Assembly (NCBI RefSeq): GCF_039982735.1
Contig: NZ_JBDWXV010000008.1
Coordinates: forward strand, 62,001 to 126,000
From: Saccharospirillum sp039982735
GTDB taxonomy: Bacteria; Pseudomonadota; Gammaproteobacteria; Pseudomonadales; Natronospirillaceae
Length of the DNA stretch: 64,000 nucleotides
Reading direction: 5' to 3'
The position numbers and the translations under genes were made by a program. Positions 35,406 to 43,856 of the stretch are shown here, piece by piece. How positions within the stretch are numbered: the first letter of the stretch is position 1; every line of letters begins with the position of its first letter. The notes under the pieces are model-generated. The model did no database searches, was not told where the DNA came from, and saw only the letters and a program-made list of their open reading frames with translations.

Positions 35406-36758
35406 ATGATTGCCTGGATACAGTCTCACCCTGAAGGCGTCTTAATCGCCATTGCCCTGACCGCTTTTGTTGAATCCTTTGCGCTCATCGGCGTCTTTGT
35501 ACCCGGCGTGGTCGCCCTGTTCAGCCTTGCCGCAGTAGCGAGCAACCTCAATATTCCGGCAATCTGGGTTCTCGCAGCGGCCGCGCTGGGAGCGACGGCG
35601 GGAGATTTGGGCAGTTTTTTTCTGGGTTACCGGCTCAGGCATCGGCTCTACGAGCACCCCTGGTTCAAACGCCACACCGACTGGCTGTCGCACGGCATCT
35701 GGTTTTTCAAACGCTGGGGGTGGCTTAGCGTGGTCATCGGTCGCTTTGTTGGCCCTATCCGCCCGGTCGTGCCGTTGATTGCCGGCAGCTTATCGATGCC
35801 CGCCCGGGTGTTTGTTAGCGTCAACGTGATCACCGTTTTGTTCTGGGCACCTGCTTACATGCTGCCGGGGTACCTGGCGGGCGAGGCCAGTTTTCTTCTG
35901 ACGACGCAGAGCCTGGCGGTTCGAACGCTTATGCTGTTGCTGGTTTCAGGCTTGGCGATTCTGCTTGCGCTACTGGCCATTTATCATCACCTCCACCCCG
36001 AGCACCCCAGAATGGCCCGGTGGGTGCCGGCCTTCAAACGGTTACCCGATCGATTTCCGTTTGCTGCACTGTTGCTGGTAATCGTCACCGCCGCCGGATT
36101 CATCGTAACCGCGCTCACTCGTCCCTGGGCCCTGGATTTCCTGCTGGCAGGTCAGGTTGGCGCCTGGCGTGCAACCGCATTTGATGGTGCTGCGATTGGC
36201 CTGACGCTATTGGGAGACCCGGGCGTTCTGGTGTTGACCGGAATGATGATCACGTTCTGGTTAAGTCTGAGCAGGCAATTCCGACTCAGTGCAGTGGTGC
36301 TGATCAGCGCTGTTGCCGTGCTTTGGAGTATTTCACTATTAAAAACAGCGTTCGGTGTCGATCGACCTGACTGGATGGCGACGCCTCTGGCTTCTGAAGC
36401 CTTTCCCTCCGGCCATGCCGCAGGTGCTGCGCTCTTCCTCGGGCTATTAACGGGCTTCGCCAATCAGCGACGACCTGCGATGAGTCGCTGGCCGCTTTAT
36501 TTGTCGGCAGGTGTTGGGATGCTGGTCATAGCGCTGAGCCGGGTCTGGCTGGGTGTTCACTGGTTGTCGGATGTTGTGGCCGGCGTGTGTCTGGGTTTGT
36601 TAGCGGCCGCACTGGCACAGGCGGCTCACAGGCTGACGGGGCAAACACGGGCTGATTTACGCAACAGCCTGGCGCTCTGGTTGCTTGTCCTACTGGCCGT
36701 GGCGGCTTATCTGATTATAGCCTGGCCAACTGCGTCCATGACCTACCGCCTTAATTGA
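35406..36758 (+). CDS. DedA-PAP2 fusion membrane protein
   Basis: Residues about 1-195 form a DedA/VTT-type membrane domain (FVESFALIGVFVPG, GDLGSFFLGYRLR, GRFVGPIRPVVPLIAG), the class linked to lipid-carrier flipping. Residues about 215-420 form a PAP2 phosphatase with all three motifs: K313 to RP (320-321), PSGH (334-337) and SR (378-379) with His385 and Asp389. A combined recycling role for undecaprenyl phosphate or phospholipid is plausible. The fusion is known in other proteobacteria. It is divergent from proA. Confidence 0.88.
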   Translation: MIAWIQSHPEGVLIAIALTAFVESFALIGVFVPGVVALFSLAAVASNLNIPAIWVLAAAALGATAGDLGSFFLGYRLRHRLYEHPWFKRHTDWLSHGIWFFKRWGWLSVVIGRFVGPIRPVVPLIAGSLSMPARVFVSVNVITVLFWAPAYMLPGYLAGEASFLLTTQSLAVRTLMLLLVSGLAILLALLAIYHHLHPEHPRMARWVPAFKRLPDRFPFAALLLVIVTAAGFIVTALTRPWALDFLLAGQVGAWRATAFDGAAIGLTLLGDPGVLVLTGMMITFWLSLSRQFRLSAVVLISAVAVLWSISLLKTAFGVDRPDWMATPLASEAFPSGHAAGAALFLGLLTGFANQRRPAMSRWPLYLSAGVGMLVIALSRVWLGVHWLSDVVAGVCLGLLAAALAQAAHRLTGQTRADLRNSLALWLLVLLAVAAYLIIAWPTASMTYRLN

Positions 36759-36768
36759 CCGACCTCAA

Positions 36769-37389
36769 TCAGGCATCACGGTCACCGGGCGAATCGGGCG
36801 ACCCGGATAACTCCGCCAGGGCGGATTCCAGCAAGGCGCATCGTTGCAGAAAGCTGTCTTCAACCAACAGCCTGCGTTTCAACTCCGACTCAAGAGGCAA
36901 CCACACCATTAACTGGTGGACGCTGCCCCGGGCTGAGTCGAGCTGGAGACCTACCTGATCCGCCAGATAGGGGTGCTCAAGCAACGCGTCCAACAATGGC
37001 TGGTAGCGCAAGGCCGCTCGCATCTCAAGCTCGGGGTCGGCCAATGGTTCATCACTGGCCTCACAGCCGCCCCACCACAGCCCCGTCACATCCTTGGCGG
37101 CGGCACTCACCCTGACCCTCTGTTCACCGACGATGGTAATGCCCAGTAAACCATTTGCCTGCTGATTGAAATCAACGATGCGGGCCAAACACCCATGACC
37201 ACTGCGGTCTTTGCCGGGCTCCGACAGCATAATCACGAAGGGCCGGTTATCCCGGGTGCTGCTCGACACCATCATCAGGTACCGGGGTTCAAAAATCTGC
37301 AGCGGCAAGGATGCGTCCGGGAGCAACAAGGCCCCCATGGGAAACAATGGGTAGCGTGCTGTAGTGCTGTCCGGTTCGAATTGAGTCAT
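36769..37389 (-). CDS. LON substrate-binding domain protein
   Basis: This 206-residue protein resembles the N-terminal domain of Lon protease (YPLFPMGALLLPDASLPLQIFEPRY, then GCLARIVDF and GITIVGEQRVRV) with no ATPase or protease part. Stand-alone proteins of this type are common in gammaproteobacteria and their role is unknown. ATG at 37389, with another two codons upstream. It converges on the DedA-PAP2 gene with a 10 bp gap. Confidence 0.86.
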   Translation of the reverse strand: MTQFEPDSTTARYPLFPMGALLLPDASLPLQIFEPRYLMMVSSSTRDNRPFVIMLSEPGKDRSGHGCLARIVDFNQQANGLLGITIVGEQRVRVSAAAKDVTGLWWGGCEASDEPLADPELEMRAALRYQPLLDALLEHPYLADQVGLQLDSARGSVHQLMVWLPLESELKRRLLVEDSFLQRCALLESALAELSGSPDSPGDRDA

Positions 37390-37508
37390 GATCAACCTGT
37401 CCGAGAGTGATTTACCTGCCGTGGAAGGGACCGTATGTTCACATACGCACTTACCGATACGAGGCGGGTGTCAGTACCAGATTAGCCATCTCGCAAGGCG
37501 GGCGTTGA

Positions 37509-37745
37509 TCAGGCCGTTTCGTCAAGCAACACAAAAGACAAAAACGTCAGAATCAACACCCACACGACGGCGAACGCTGGTACCGGAACGGCTAGCACAA
37601 CTAACAGCCCTGCTGACCACATCCATCGCACCCACACCACCTTGCGACCGTGCTTTGCCGTTGTAACGCGATCCGAGGCCGCGGTTTGCGGTAAACGCCA
37701 GAACCCCCACCAACGCAGCACCCAAAGCGTGCACCAATACGCCAT
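37509..37745 (-). CDS. Small tryptophan-rich membrane protein
   Basis: I do not recognise this 78-residue product. A strong ribosome-binding site (GGGAGGGGGTT) lies directly before the ATG at 37745. The N-terminal part is Trp/Arg-rich, and two close hydrophobic segments follow (about 42-57 and 58-74), ending LLDETA. The start signal and hydrophobicity support a real gene, but overlapping frames are also open, so the call is tentative. Confidence 0.5.
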   Translation of the reverse strand: MAYWCTLWVLRWWGFWRLPQTAASDRVTTAKHGRKVVWVRWMWSAGLLVVLAVPVPAFAVVWVLILTFLSFVLLDETA

Positions 37746-37924
37746 AACCCCCTCCCAGCCGACTCAAGTCGTTTCATCGCAGTGCGCTGGCCCAACAACA
37801 GGGTCCCTGCATCGCCGCTCACTGATCAATGTAGACCAATATGAGCGGTAAATTGACCTACATCAGGGTACCTGACGCACTGCGGCGCATACTGACAGGC
37901 GTAAACCCAGCGTATGGAGGCTGT

Positions 37925-38062
37925 ATGAACGAGCTCAACACTCACCACAAACCCACGGCCAGCGACACCTCAGTGATTCGCTGGGCACCGCTAATCCTGG
38001 TTTTATTCCTGATCGCACTGAGCCCTGTCGGCACCGCGTTTTACTGGGCGTTTACACGGTAG
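37925..38062 (+). CDS. 45-residue single-pass membrane protein
   Basis: Translation from the ATG at 37925 gives 45 residues: a polar N-terminus (MNELNTHHKPTASDTS), one hydrophobic helix (WAPLILVLFLIALSPVGTAFYW) and a short end, AFTR. GGAGG lies 5-6 nt upstream of the ATG, which is the best evidence that it is translated. The frame extends to 37841 without a better start. Function unknown. Confidence 0.55.
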   Translation: MNELNTHHKPTASDTSVIRWAPLILVLFLIALSPVGTAFYWAFTR

Positions 38063-38437
38063 TCAGCAGAGCCGGCCAGCCCTGGCTGGCCGCTGCTCGC
38101 CTTCAGCCAACCGGGCTGCGCCAGCGGCGGCCTGGCGAACCCAGGGTGCGATCTGATCAGTATCCTGATACACCGACTCTGGTAGCAAATACCACTGCTC
38201 ATACACCCGTCCATGGGCAATCCAGTGTTGGTCGCCGCAGGCTTGCTGCAGCTGCGTTTCGAGTTCGGGATCAGTCGCGCGGATACCCACCTGCCCCTTC
38301 AGTGTCACCACCAGGCACAGCTGCCCTTCAACACGAATGACGTGTTCACCAAAGTACAGGCCAGTTTCGGGTTCCGGGCGTTCCGGCAAGAGTTGCAATA
38401 ACGAGTGTAAACGACGGGATCGATTCAGTTTGTCCAT
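38063..38437 (-). CDS. TfoX N-terminal-domain-like protein
   Basis: The 124-residue protein shows the layout of the TfoX/Sxy N-terminal domain: FGEHVIRVEGQLCLVVTLKGQVGIRA, then HGRVYEQWYLLPESVYQDTDQIAPWVRQA. The C-terminal half of TfoX is absent. Sxy-type proteins activate competence genes with CRP in some gammaproteobacteria, but many stand-alone N-domains have no known role. It converges on the 45-residue gene with no gap. Confidence 0.55.
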   Translation of the reverse strand: MDKLNRSRRLHSLLQLLPERPEPETGLYFGEHVIRVEGQLCLVVTLKGQVGIRATDPELETQLQQACGDQHWIAHGRVYEQWYLLPESVYQDTDQIAPWVRQAAAGAARLAEGEQRPARAGRLC

Positions 38438-38817
38438 TCGCCTTTCCTTAGTGAATGAATGATGGAATTCTGCGAAAACGCCTGAACTGGACGCCGTTTA
38501 TCCTTCGGTGACCAGTGGCAAGCCAGTACTCGTCTTGAGCACCGGAACTGCAGAATGTGAAGTCTATCAAACTACCCCTATAAAAACAGCCGATCTGTCA
38601 ATTTTTCCAACACTCAGCCAACAATTTCCTACCCCCCTCCCACCACCCCGGGACAAAGCCATTTGAAAGCTGGCAGGTAATTGACGATCTGAACGCCCCG
38701 CTCAAGGCGCGGCTCACAAGGCACCACCGGGCAACTCCCGCGAACCCGCATTGTTTTGCACCGGTCACCTCTTTAGAATGCGCAGGCTATTTCGCTCACC
38801 GCGAACTTGGAAGGGTT
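38438..38817. other. Intergenic region before the XRE regulator
   Basis: This 380 bp region lies between divergent genes. It contains an AT-rich patch (38565-38625), a C-rich run (38628-38650) and the promoter candidate at 38751-38779. I see no small gene with a credible ribosome-binding site and no repeat element. Confidence 0.5.
38751..38779 (+). promoter_or_regulatory. Sigma-70-type promoter for the XRE regulator-minC unit
   Basis: TTGTTT is followed 17 bp later by TAGAAT. The predicted start of transcription is near 38786, about 32 nt before the ATG, which has GGAAGGG as its ribosome-binding site. Found by eye. Confidence 0.5.
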
Positions 38818-40335
38818 ATGCAAATCAACAGTGAGAGCCTGAGATTCATTCTCGGCATTAAAGTCAAACAACATCGCCAGGCGGCCGGTTTATCGCTCAA
38901 GCAACTGGGCGAGCGAACCTCACTGTCCATTTCCTATCTGAGTGAAATCGAAAAGGGCAAAAAGTACCCCAAACCGGAAAAGATCATTCAACTGGCCCAG
39001 GGGCTGGGCGTTTCCTTTGACGAACTGGTATCGCTACAGCTGGATGACGAGCTGAACCCGGTTACGGCTCTGCTGAATTCACCCTTGTTCAACGACTTCC
39101 CGCTGAAACAGTTTGGCATTGGCCTCTCGGATGTGTTCGATCTGGTGACCGACTCACCCAGTAAGGCAGGCGCCTTCGTTCGTACGCTGCTAGAAATTGG
39201 CCGGGGCTACGACATGCAGGTTGAACACTTCCTGCTGGCATCGCTGCGTTCTTACCAGAAGATGCACCTGAACTACTTTGAAGAAATCGAAGGCCAGGCC
39301 GAGGCTTTTCGAACGCAATTCCCGGCAGCCGAGCCGTTGATCAGCCTTGCCTGGCTGGAGTCCCTGCTGTTGGAGCAGTACCAGTGCCGGGTTATTTACG
39401 ACGATTTCTCCGCCACGCCCGAACTTCAGACCCTGCGCTCGCTTTGCGTTTCACCGGGCAAACTGGTGGTCAATTCCCGCTTAATGCCGCAACAGCAAAA
39501 GTTCGTACTGGCCAAGGAGATTGGCTATCGCTTTCTCGAACTGCAGGAGCGCGCGCTGACATCATCCTGGATCAAAGTAGAGTCGTTTGAGCAGGTGCAT
39601 AACAACTTCAGGGCGTCTTACTTTGCCGGGGCCCTGCTGATCCCCGAGACAGCGCTATTGACCGACCTGAGAGCCTGGCTGGCCAATAAAGAATTTGATG
39701 GCGATGCACTCAGCCGGATGATGGACCAATACGATGCAACCCCCGAAATGTTCGTATACCGCATGTCTCAGTTGATGCCCCATCACCTCGGCCTGCACAA
39801 AATGCACTACATGCGCTTGCACAACAAAGCCGGCGTCGACAAATTCCACATCGCCAAGGAACTGAACACCACCACCGTCTTTACACCTCGCGGTATCGGC
39901 CCGAGCGAGCACCATTGCCGGCGCTGGGTCGCCATCGGCCTGCTCAACGAAGTCGGCGAACGCCAGGCTGCGGGAGAGACGCCCAAACTGGCCATCGCCG
40001 CACAACGCAGCCATTTCATTGCCCAAAATCAGACCTTTTTCAACATCGCCGTTGTGCGCCCGTTGTCACTGGGGCAAAACAGCAATACCGGCATGGCGCT
40101 CGGGTTCTTGATGGATGAACGATTCAATGACACCGTAGCCTTCAGTGAAGACCCGGCCGTCCCACAGATGGACGTTCACGAAACCTGCGAGCGCTGCCCG
40201 CTGACCGATTGCGCCAGCCGCGTCGCCGAGCCGACCCTGCACATCAGCCAACAACAGCAACTCGACCGGGAGCAAGCCTTGCAGACCTATCTGGATCACC
40301 ACCAAGCTCAATCAACGCTGCAGGATTCGCACTAA
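38818..40335 (+). CDS. XRE-family regulator with degenerate ImmA/IrrE-like domain
   Basis: The 505-residue protein has an XRE helix-turn-helix (about 12-70, LSLKQLGERTSLSISYLSEIEKG). A central ImmA/IrrE-type region (about 170-310) follows, then a C-terminal domain with a cysteine cluster HETCERCPLTDC (454-465). This is the layout of RamB/ScfR-type short-chain acyl-CoA regulators. The usual metallopeptidase HExxH is replaced by KEIGY (233-237), so zinc proteolysis is unlikely. Its stop codon abuts the minC ATG, so the two are cotranscribed. The ligand and targets are unknown. Confidence 0.8.
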   Translation: MQINSESLRFILGIKVKQHRQAAGLSLKQLGERTSLSISYLSEIEKGKKYPKPEKIIQLAQGLGVSFDELVSLQLDDELNPVTALLNSPLFNDFPLKQFGIGLSDVFDLVTDSPSKAGAFVRTLLEIGRGYDMQVEHFLLASLRSYQKMHLNYFEEIEGQAEAFRTQFPAAEPLISLAWLESLLLEQYQCRVIYDDFSATPELQTLRSLCVSPGKLVVNSRLMPQQQKFVLAKEIGYRFLELQERALTSSWIKVESFEQVHNNFRASYFAGALLIPETALLTDLRAWLANKEFDGDALSRMMDQYDATPEMFVYRMSQLMPHHLGLHKMHYMRLHNKAGVDKFHIAKELNTTTVFTPRGIGPSEHHCRRWVAIGLLNEVGERQAAGETPKLAIAAQRSHFIAQNQTFFNIAVVRPLSLGQNSNTGMALGFLMDERFNDTVAFSEDPAVPQMDVHETCERCPLTDCASRVAEPTLHISQQQQLDREQALQTYLDHHQAQSTLQDSH

Positions 40336-41016
40336 ATGACAGACACCAAGCCCATGACTGTGCGCGCACGCATGCTGCCCATTCAACGCCTGATCATCGA
40401 CGACCTTGACTCATCAGGCTTTGCGCAAAGGCTGACTGACAAACTGGAACAGGCACCCGCCCTCTTCAACCGGGCACCGGTAGCCCTCGATGTGGGCGCC
40501 GTGCTAGCCGAGCTCACCGATAGTACCCTGCAACAGATGCTCGACTTCGCCCGCGAACAGCGCCTGGTCGTGTTCGCCCTGGCCGGCCCAAAAGAAGCCC
40601 TGACACCCTGGTGTGAGCGATTCAACCTGGCGTGGGTAGACGATAAAGACCGGGCAACCCGGGCAAGTAAAGCCGAAGCGGCCGCTGCAGGACTGGAAAC
40701 CCAGGTTATCCGCCAGCCTGTTCGTTCAGGCCAGCAAATATACGCCCGCGGTGCTCACTTACTGATCATGAACCAGGTCAGCTCCGGCGCCGAAGTCATA
40801 GCCGATGGCAGCATCCACGTTTACGGTGCACTGCGTGGCCGGGCCATGGCCGGGGTACAAGGCGATACGTTAGCTGAAATTGTCTGCCAGAACCTCGATG
40901 CCGACTTGCTGGCGATCGCTGGTAATTATCAGGTTCGGGATGATTTAAATGCGGAGCTAAATCGGCCGACTCGGGTCAGATTGGAAAACGGACAGTTGGT
41001 GATCGAGCAGTTTTGA
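40336..41016 (+). CDS. minC: Septum site-determining protein MinC
   Basis: MinC blocks FtsZ assembly away from mid-cell. The 226-residue protein has the MinC N-terminal domain (about 1-105). A C-terminal right-handed beta-helix follows (about 120-226, with VRSGQQIYARG, LIMNQVSSGAEVIADGSIH and YGALRGRAMAG), which binds MinD. The ATG follows the stop codon of the XRE gene directly. A 404 bp gap holding cruciform copy C separates it from minD, unlike the usual tight minCDE operon. Confidence 0.95.
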   Translation: MTDTKPMTVRARMLPIQRLIIDDLDSSGFAQRLTDKLEQAPALFNRAPVALDVGAVLAELTDSTLQQMLDFAREQRLVVFALAGPKEALTPWCERFNLAWVDDKDRATRASKAEAAAAGLETQVIRQPVRSGQQIYARGAHLLIMNQVSSGAEVIADGSIHVYGALRGRAMAGVQGDTLAEIVCQNLDADLLAIAGNYQVRDDLNAELNRPTRVRLENGQLVIEQF

Positions 41017-41046
41017 AAGCAGCTAGGTGCCTCCGAATTGAGTGAA

Positions 41047-41220
41047 GGGTAAGGGGTTTGCCTGTCTGGGGTAGTTCGTAGCAAGGACTAAAACGCAGGG
41101 AGCGTTTTAGCATGAGCGCAGCGAGCCCGAAGGGTGAATCCCATGGACGGGATTCCTATCCTGCGATCTAGGCTCCATGGATGGATTCACGCCGACCTCA
41201 GACAGGCAAACCCCATACCC
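41047..41220 (-). repeat. Cruciform repeat, copy C (core with nested insertion, - orientation)
   Basis: The 26 bp arms at 41047-41072 and 41195-41220 pair at 24 of 26 positions. Between them are 122 bp. The start of the family core (CGGCGTGAATCC, TCCATGGAGCCTAG, read on the minus strand) and its end (TCCTTGC) flank about 70 extra bases placed in the inner hairpin. The insert has its own stems: 41088-41096 with 41102-41110 (9 bp) and 41136-41142 with 41149-41155 (7 bp). The element lies inside the min locus. Confidence 0.88.
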
Positions 41221-41420
41221 GAAACGGACCTCCGGCATCCAGGCATAAGTGGCGATCTCTTGCAGTAGGCTGGAAGCCTCTGAGACACTGGCAGGCAACA
41301 TCATGAAATGTCGACACTGAGATAGATTGGCCGGTGCCAGCAAAAAAGCGGATAATCGGTCCAATGCTGTTTTAGGCAACTCTTAATTGTAAAACGTTAA
41401 CGTCAAAAGGAAGCGTCATC
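41221..41420 (+). other. Leader region of minD-minE
   Basis: These 200 bp between cruciform copy C and minD include an AT-rich end (41375-41410) and the ribosome-binding site AAGGAAG at 41407-41413. It must hold a promoter if the cruciform stops transcription from minC. I see no clear -35/-10 pair and no small gene. Confidence 0.45.
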
Positions 41421-42230
41421 TTGGCAAAGATCGTTGTCATCACCTCCGGCAAGGGCGGCGTCGGTAAAACCACCTCCAGTGCCGCCATTAGTATGGGCCT
41501 GGCACTGCGTGGCCACAAAACCGTTGTTATCGACTTTGACATCGGCCTGCGAAACCTGGATATCATCATGAACTGCGAACGCCGCGTCGTGTTCGATTTC
41601 GTCAACGTCATTCAACAGGAAGCCAGCCTCAACCAGGCCCTGATTAAAGACAAGCGTTGTGACAACCTCTATATCTTGCCTGCGTCCCAGACCCGCGACA
41701 AAGACGCTCTGACCAAAGAAGGCGTGAAAAAGGTACTGGACGACCTGGCCGAGCAATTTGACTACATTGTCTGCGACTCCCCTGCTGGCATCGAGCAAGG
41801 CGCACAAATGGCGCTTTATTACGCCGATGAAGCCATTGTCGTCACCAACCCCGAAGTCTCCTCAGTGCGGGATTCCGACCGCATTCTGGGCATACTGCAA
41901 AGCAAGAGCTTCCGGGCCGAGAACAATCAGCCACCGGTTCGCGAACACCTGCTGATCACCCGCTTCGATCCCGAACGGGTCGCCCGGGGCGATATGCTCG
42001 ATGTACCCGATATCGAAGAGATTCTGGCCATCCCACTGCTCGGCATCATCCCCGAAAGCCAGGCCGTGCTGAATGCCTCGAACAAAGGCATGCCAGTGGT
42101 TCTGGACGAAAAAAGCGATGCCGGCCAGGCTTATCTGGACACCGTTGCCCGGTTCCTCGGCGAAGACAAACCGCACCGGTTTCTGGAAGCCCAACGTAAA
42201 GGCTTCCTGAAACGCGTCTTTGGAGGCTGA
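41421..42230 (+). CDS. minD: Septum site-determining ATPase MinD
   Basis: MinD is a membrane-cycling ATPase that recruits MinC and is displaced by MinE. The 269-residue protein has the deviant Walker A GKGGVGKT (10-17), the switch region CDSPAGIEQGA and the C-terminal membrane-targeting amphipathic helix (FLKRVFGG). The start is a TTG at 41421 with AAGGAAG upstream; homologues begin at the same residue (MAKIVVITSGKGG). minE follows after 1 bp. Confidence 0.96.
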   Translation: MAKIVVITSGKGGVGKTTSSAAISMGLALRGHKTVVIDFDIGLRNLDIIMNCERRVVFDFVNVIQQEASLNQALIKDKRCDNLYILPASQTRDKDALTKEGVKKVLDDLAEQFDYIVCDSPAGIEQGAQMALYYADEAIVVTNPEVSSVRDSDRILGILQSKSFRAENNQPPVREHLLITRFDPERVARGDMLDVPDIEEILAIPLLGIIPESQAVLNASNKGMPVVLDEKSDAGQAYLDTVARFLGEDKPHRFLEAQRKGFLKRVFGG

Positions 42231-42231
42231 G

Positions 42232-42486
42232 ATGTCAATTTTTGACTTGTTCAGAGACAACAGCAAAACGCCCAAGTCTGCGCATGTAGCCAAAGAGCGG
42301 TTAAAGGTCATCGTCGCCCACGAGCGCCACCAGCGAAACGCGCCCGACTACCTGCCTGCACTGCAACGCGACATCATGGACGTTATCCGGAAATACGTAG
42401 ACATCGGCCCGGAACAGCTCCAGGTCGATATCAATGAAGAAGGGAATTACTCAATACTGGAAGTGAACGTTAACCTGCCGAAGTAA
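42232..42486 (+). CDS. minE: Cell division topological specificity factor MinE
   Basis: MinE stimulates the MinD ATPase and drives pole-to-pole oscillation. The product is 84 residues from the ATG at 42232 (GGAGGCTGAG upstream, overlapping the end of minD). It has the anti-MinCD helix region (AKERLKVIVAHERHQR) and the topological specificity domain (ALQRDIMDVIRKYV). It is followed at once by cruciform copy D. Confidence 0.96.
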   Translation: MSIFDLFRDNSKTPKSAHVAKERLKVIVAHERHQRNAPDYLPALQRDIMDVIRKYVDIGPEQLQVDINEEGNYSILEVNVNLPK

Positions 42487-42494
42487 AGCATGCC

Positions 42495-42684
42495 ATTGCT
42501 CAAGCATCGGAGTTCGGGATGCTACGGTGGCTATAGTACGCGCCGGTTACCGGTAGTACCTCAGCGGGGTCGGCGTAAATCCGTCCATGGAGCCTAGACC
42601 GCAGCGTCCTTGCTGCGGACTACCCCGCAGAGGTACTACCGGCACCCGACGCTCGCTCAATAAGAACTCCGATGCTTGAGCAAT
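42495..42684 (+). repeat. Cruciform repeat, copy D (53 bp core, + orientation)
   Basis: The outer arms are a perfect 21 bp inverted repeat (42495-42515 and 42664-42684, containing CTCAAGCATCGGAGTTC). The inner arms 42550-42569 and 42623-42642 pair at 19 of 20. The core 42570-42622 is 53 bp, 47 of 53 identical to copy A by eye. It lies between the converging genes minE and trxB. Confidence 0.92.
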
Positions 42685-42723
42685 TAAAAGGTTCACTCAA
42701 CGGAGCCAACCCTAAAAACTGTT

Positions 42724-43683
42724 TCAGCCAGCGTGCTTCAGATTATCGAGATATTTCTCAGCATCCAGCGCAGCCATACAGCCAGTACCGGCTGAGGTAA
42801 TCGCCTGACGATACACATGGTCCATCACATCGCCAGAAGCAAACACACCCGGCACACTGGTCGCCGTCGCATTGCCTTCCAGACCTGATTTCACCTTGAT
42901 GTACCCACCGGCCATATCCAACTGACCTTCAAAGATCTGGGTGTTCGGCGTATGGCCAATTGCTACAAACACGCCATCCAGCTTCAGCTCTTCAGTTTCT
43001 TCATTCTGAGTGCTCTTGATGCGAATCCCGGTCACGCCCATTTCGTCGCCCAGCACTTCATCCAGCGTGCGATTCCAGTGCAACACCACCTTGCCTTCCT
43101 TTACCTTGTCCATCAGACGGTCAGCCAGAATCTTCTCGGAGCGGAAGCTATCACGACGGTGGATCACGTGCACTTTGCTGGCGATATTCGACAGATACAA
43201 CGCTTCTTCAACGGCGGTATTACCCCCACCGATCACACTGACTTCTTTGTTGCGATAGAAAAAGCCATCACAGGTCGCACAGGCCGACACGCCCTTGCCT
43301 TTGAACGCTTCTTCACTGTCCAGACCCAGGTAACGGGCGCTGGCGCCGGTACTGATGATCAACGCGTCACAGGTATAGGTGCCCTGGTCCCCCACCAGCG
43401 TAAACGGCGGTTTAGCCAGATCAGTGGTGTGAATGTGATCGAAAATGATTTCGGTGCTGAACCGCTCAGCGTGGGCCTTCATCTCTTCCATCAACTGCGG
43501 GCCCTGCAACTCCGCATGGCCACCGGGCCAGTTTTCGACTTCGGTGGTGGTCGTCAGCTGACCTCCCATCTGCATACCGGTGATCAGCACCGGCTTAAGA
43601 TTGGCCCGTGCTGCATAAACGGCCGCAGTGTATCCCGCCGGGCCAGAGCCCAGGATGATCAGTTCGTGGTGTTGAGTACTCAT
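42724..43683 (-). CDS. trxB: Thioredoxin reductase
   Basis: TrxB reduces thioredoxin with NADPH through FAD. From the ATG at 43683 it has 319 residues. It has the FAD motif GSGPAGYTA, redox cysteines Cys135 and Cys138 in CATC (same numbers as E. coli) and the NADPH motif GGGNTAVEEA. A GTG at 43698 could add five residues. It converges on minE, with copy D between. Confidence 0.96.
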   Translation of the reverse strand: MSTQHHELIILGSGPAGYTAAVYAARANLKPVLITGMQMGGQLTTTTEVENWPGGHAELQGPQLMEEMKAHAERFSTEIIFDHIHTTDLAKPPFTLVGDQGTYTCDALIISTGASARYLGLDSEEAFKGKGVSACATCDGFFYRNKEVSVIGGGNTAVEEALYLSNIASKVHVIHRRDSFRSEKILADRLMDKVKEGKVVLHWNRTLDEVLGDEMGVTGIRIKSTQNEETEELKLDGVFVAIGHTPNTQIFEGQLDMAGGYIKVKSGLEGNATATSVPGVFASGDVMDHVYRQAITSAGTGCMAALDAEKYLDNLKHAG

Positions 43684-43773
43684 AGACTGTATATCCACTA
43701 ATAACGAAGGGTTAATAAAACGATAAAATCAAACTGCGCTAAGGATGGTGGTTTCACCCGCCAAATCAACCCC

Positions 43774-43791
43774 GGCGGCACTATGGCCGCC
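43774..43791 (-). terminator. Hairpin between ampE and trxB
   Basis: A perfect 6 bp GGCGGC/GCCGCC stem with a 6-nt loop lies 66 bp after the ampE stop and upstream of trxB. No T-run follows, so this is only a possible terminator. Confidence 0.35.
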
Positions 43792-43856
43792 ATAATAAAT
43801 AGTAATGAGGGGATTTACTGGCAGGAGCATCTCGGCAGATGTGTATTTAGAGCGGA

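Noticed and set aside
9278..42684. Cruciform family as a CRISPR array
   Set aside because: The copies are kilobases apart, with no regular spacers and no cas genes.
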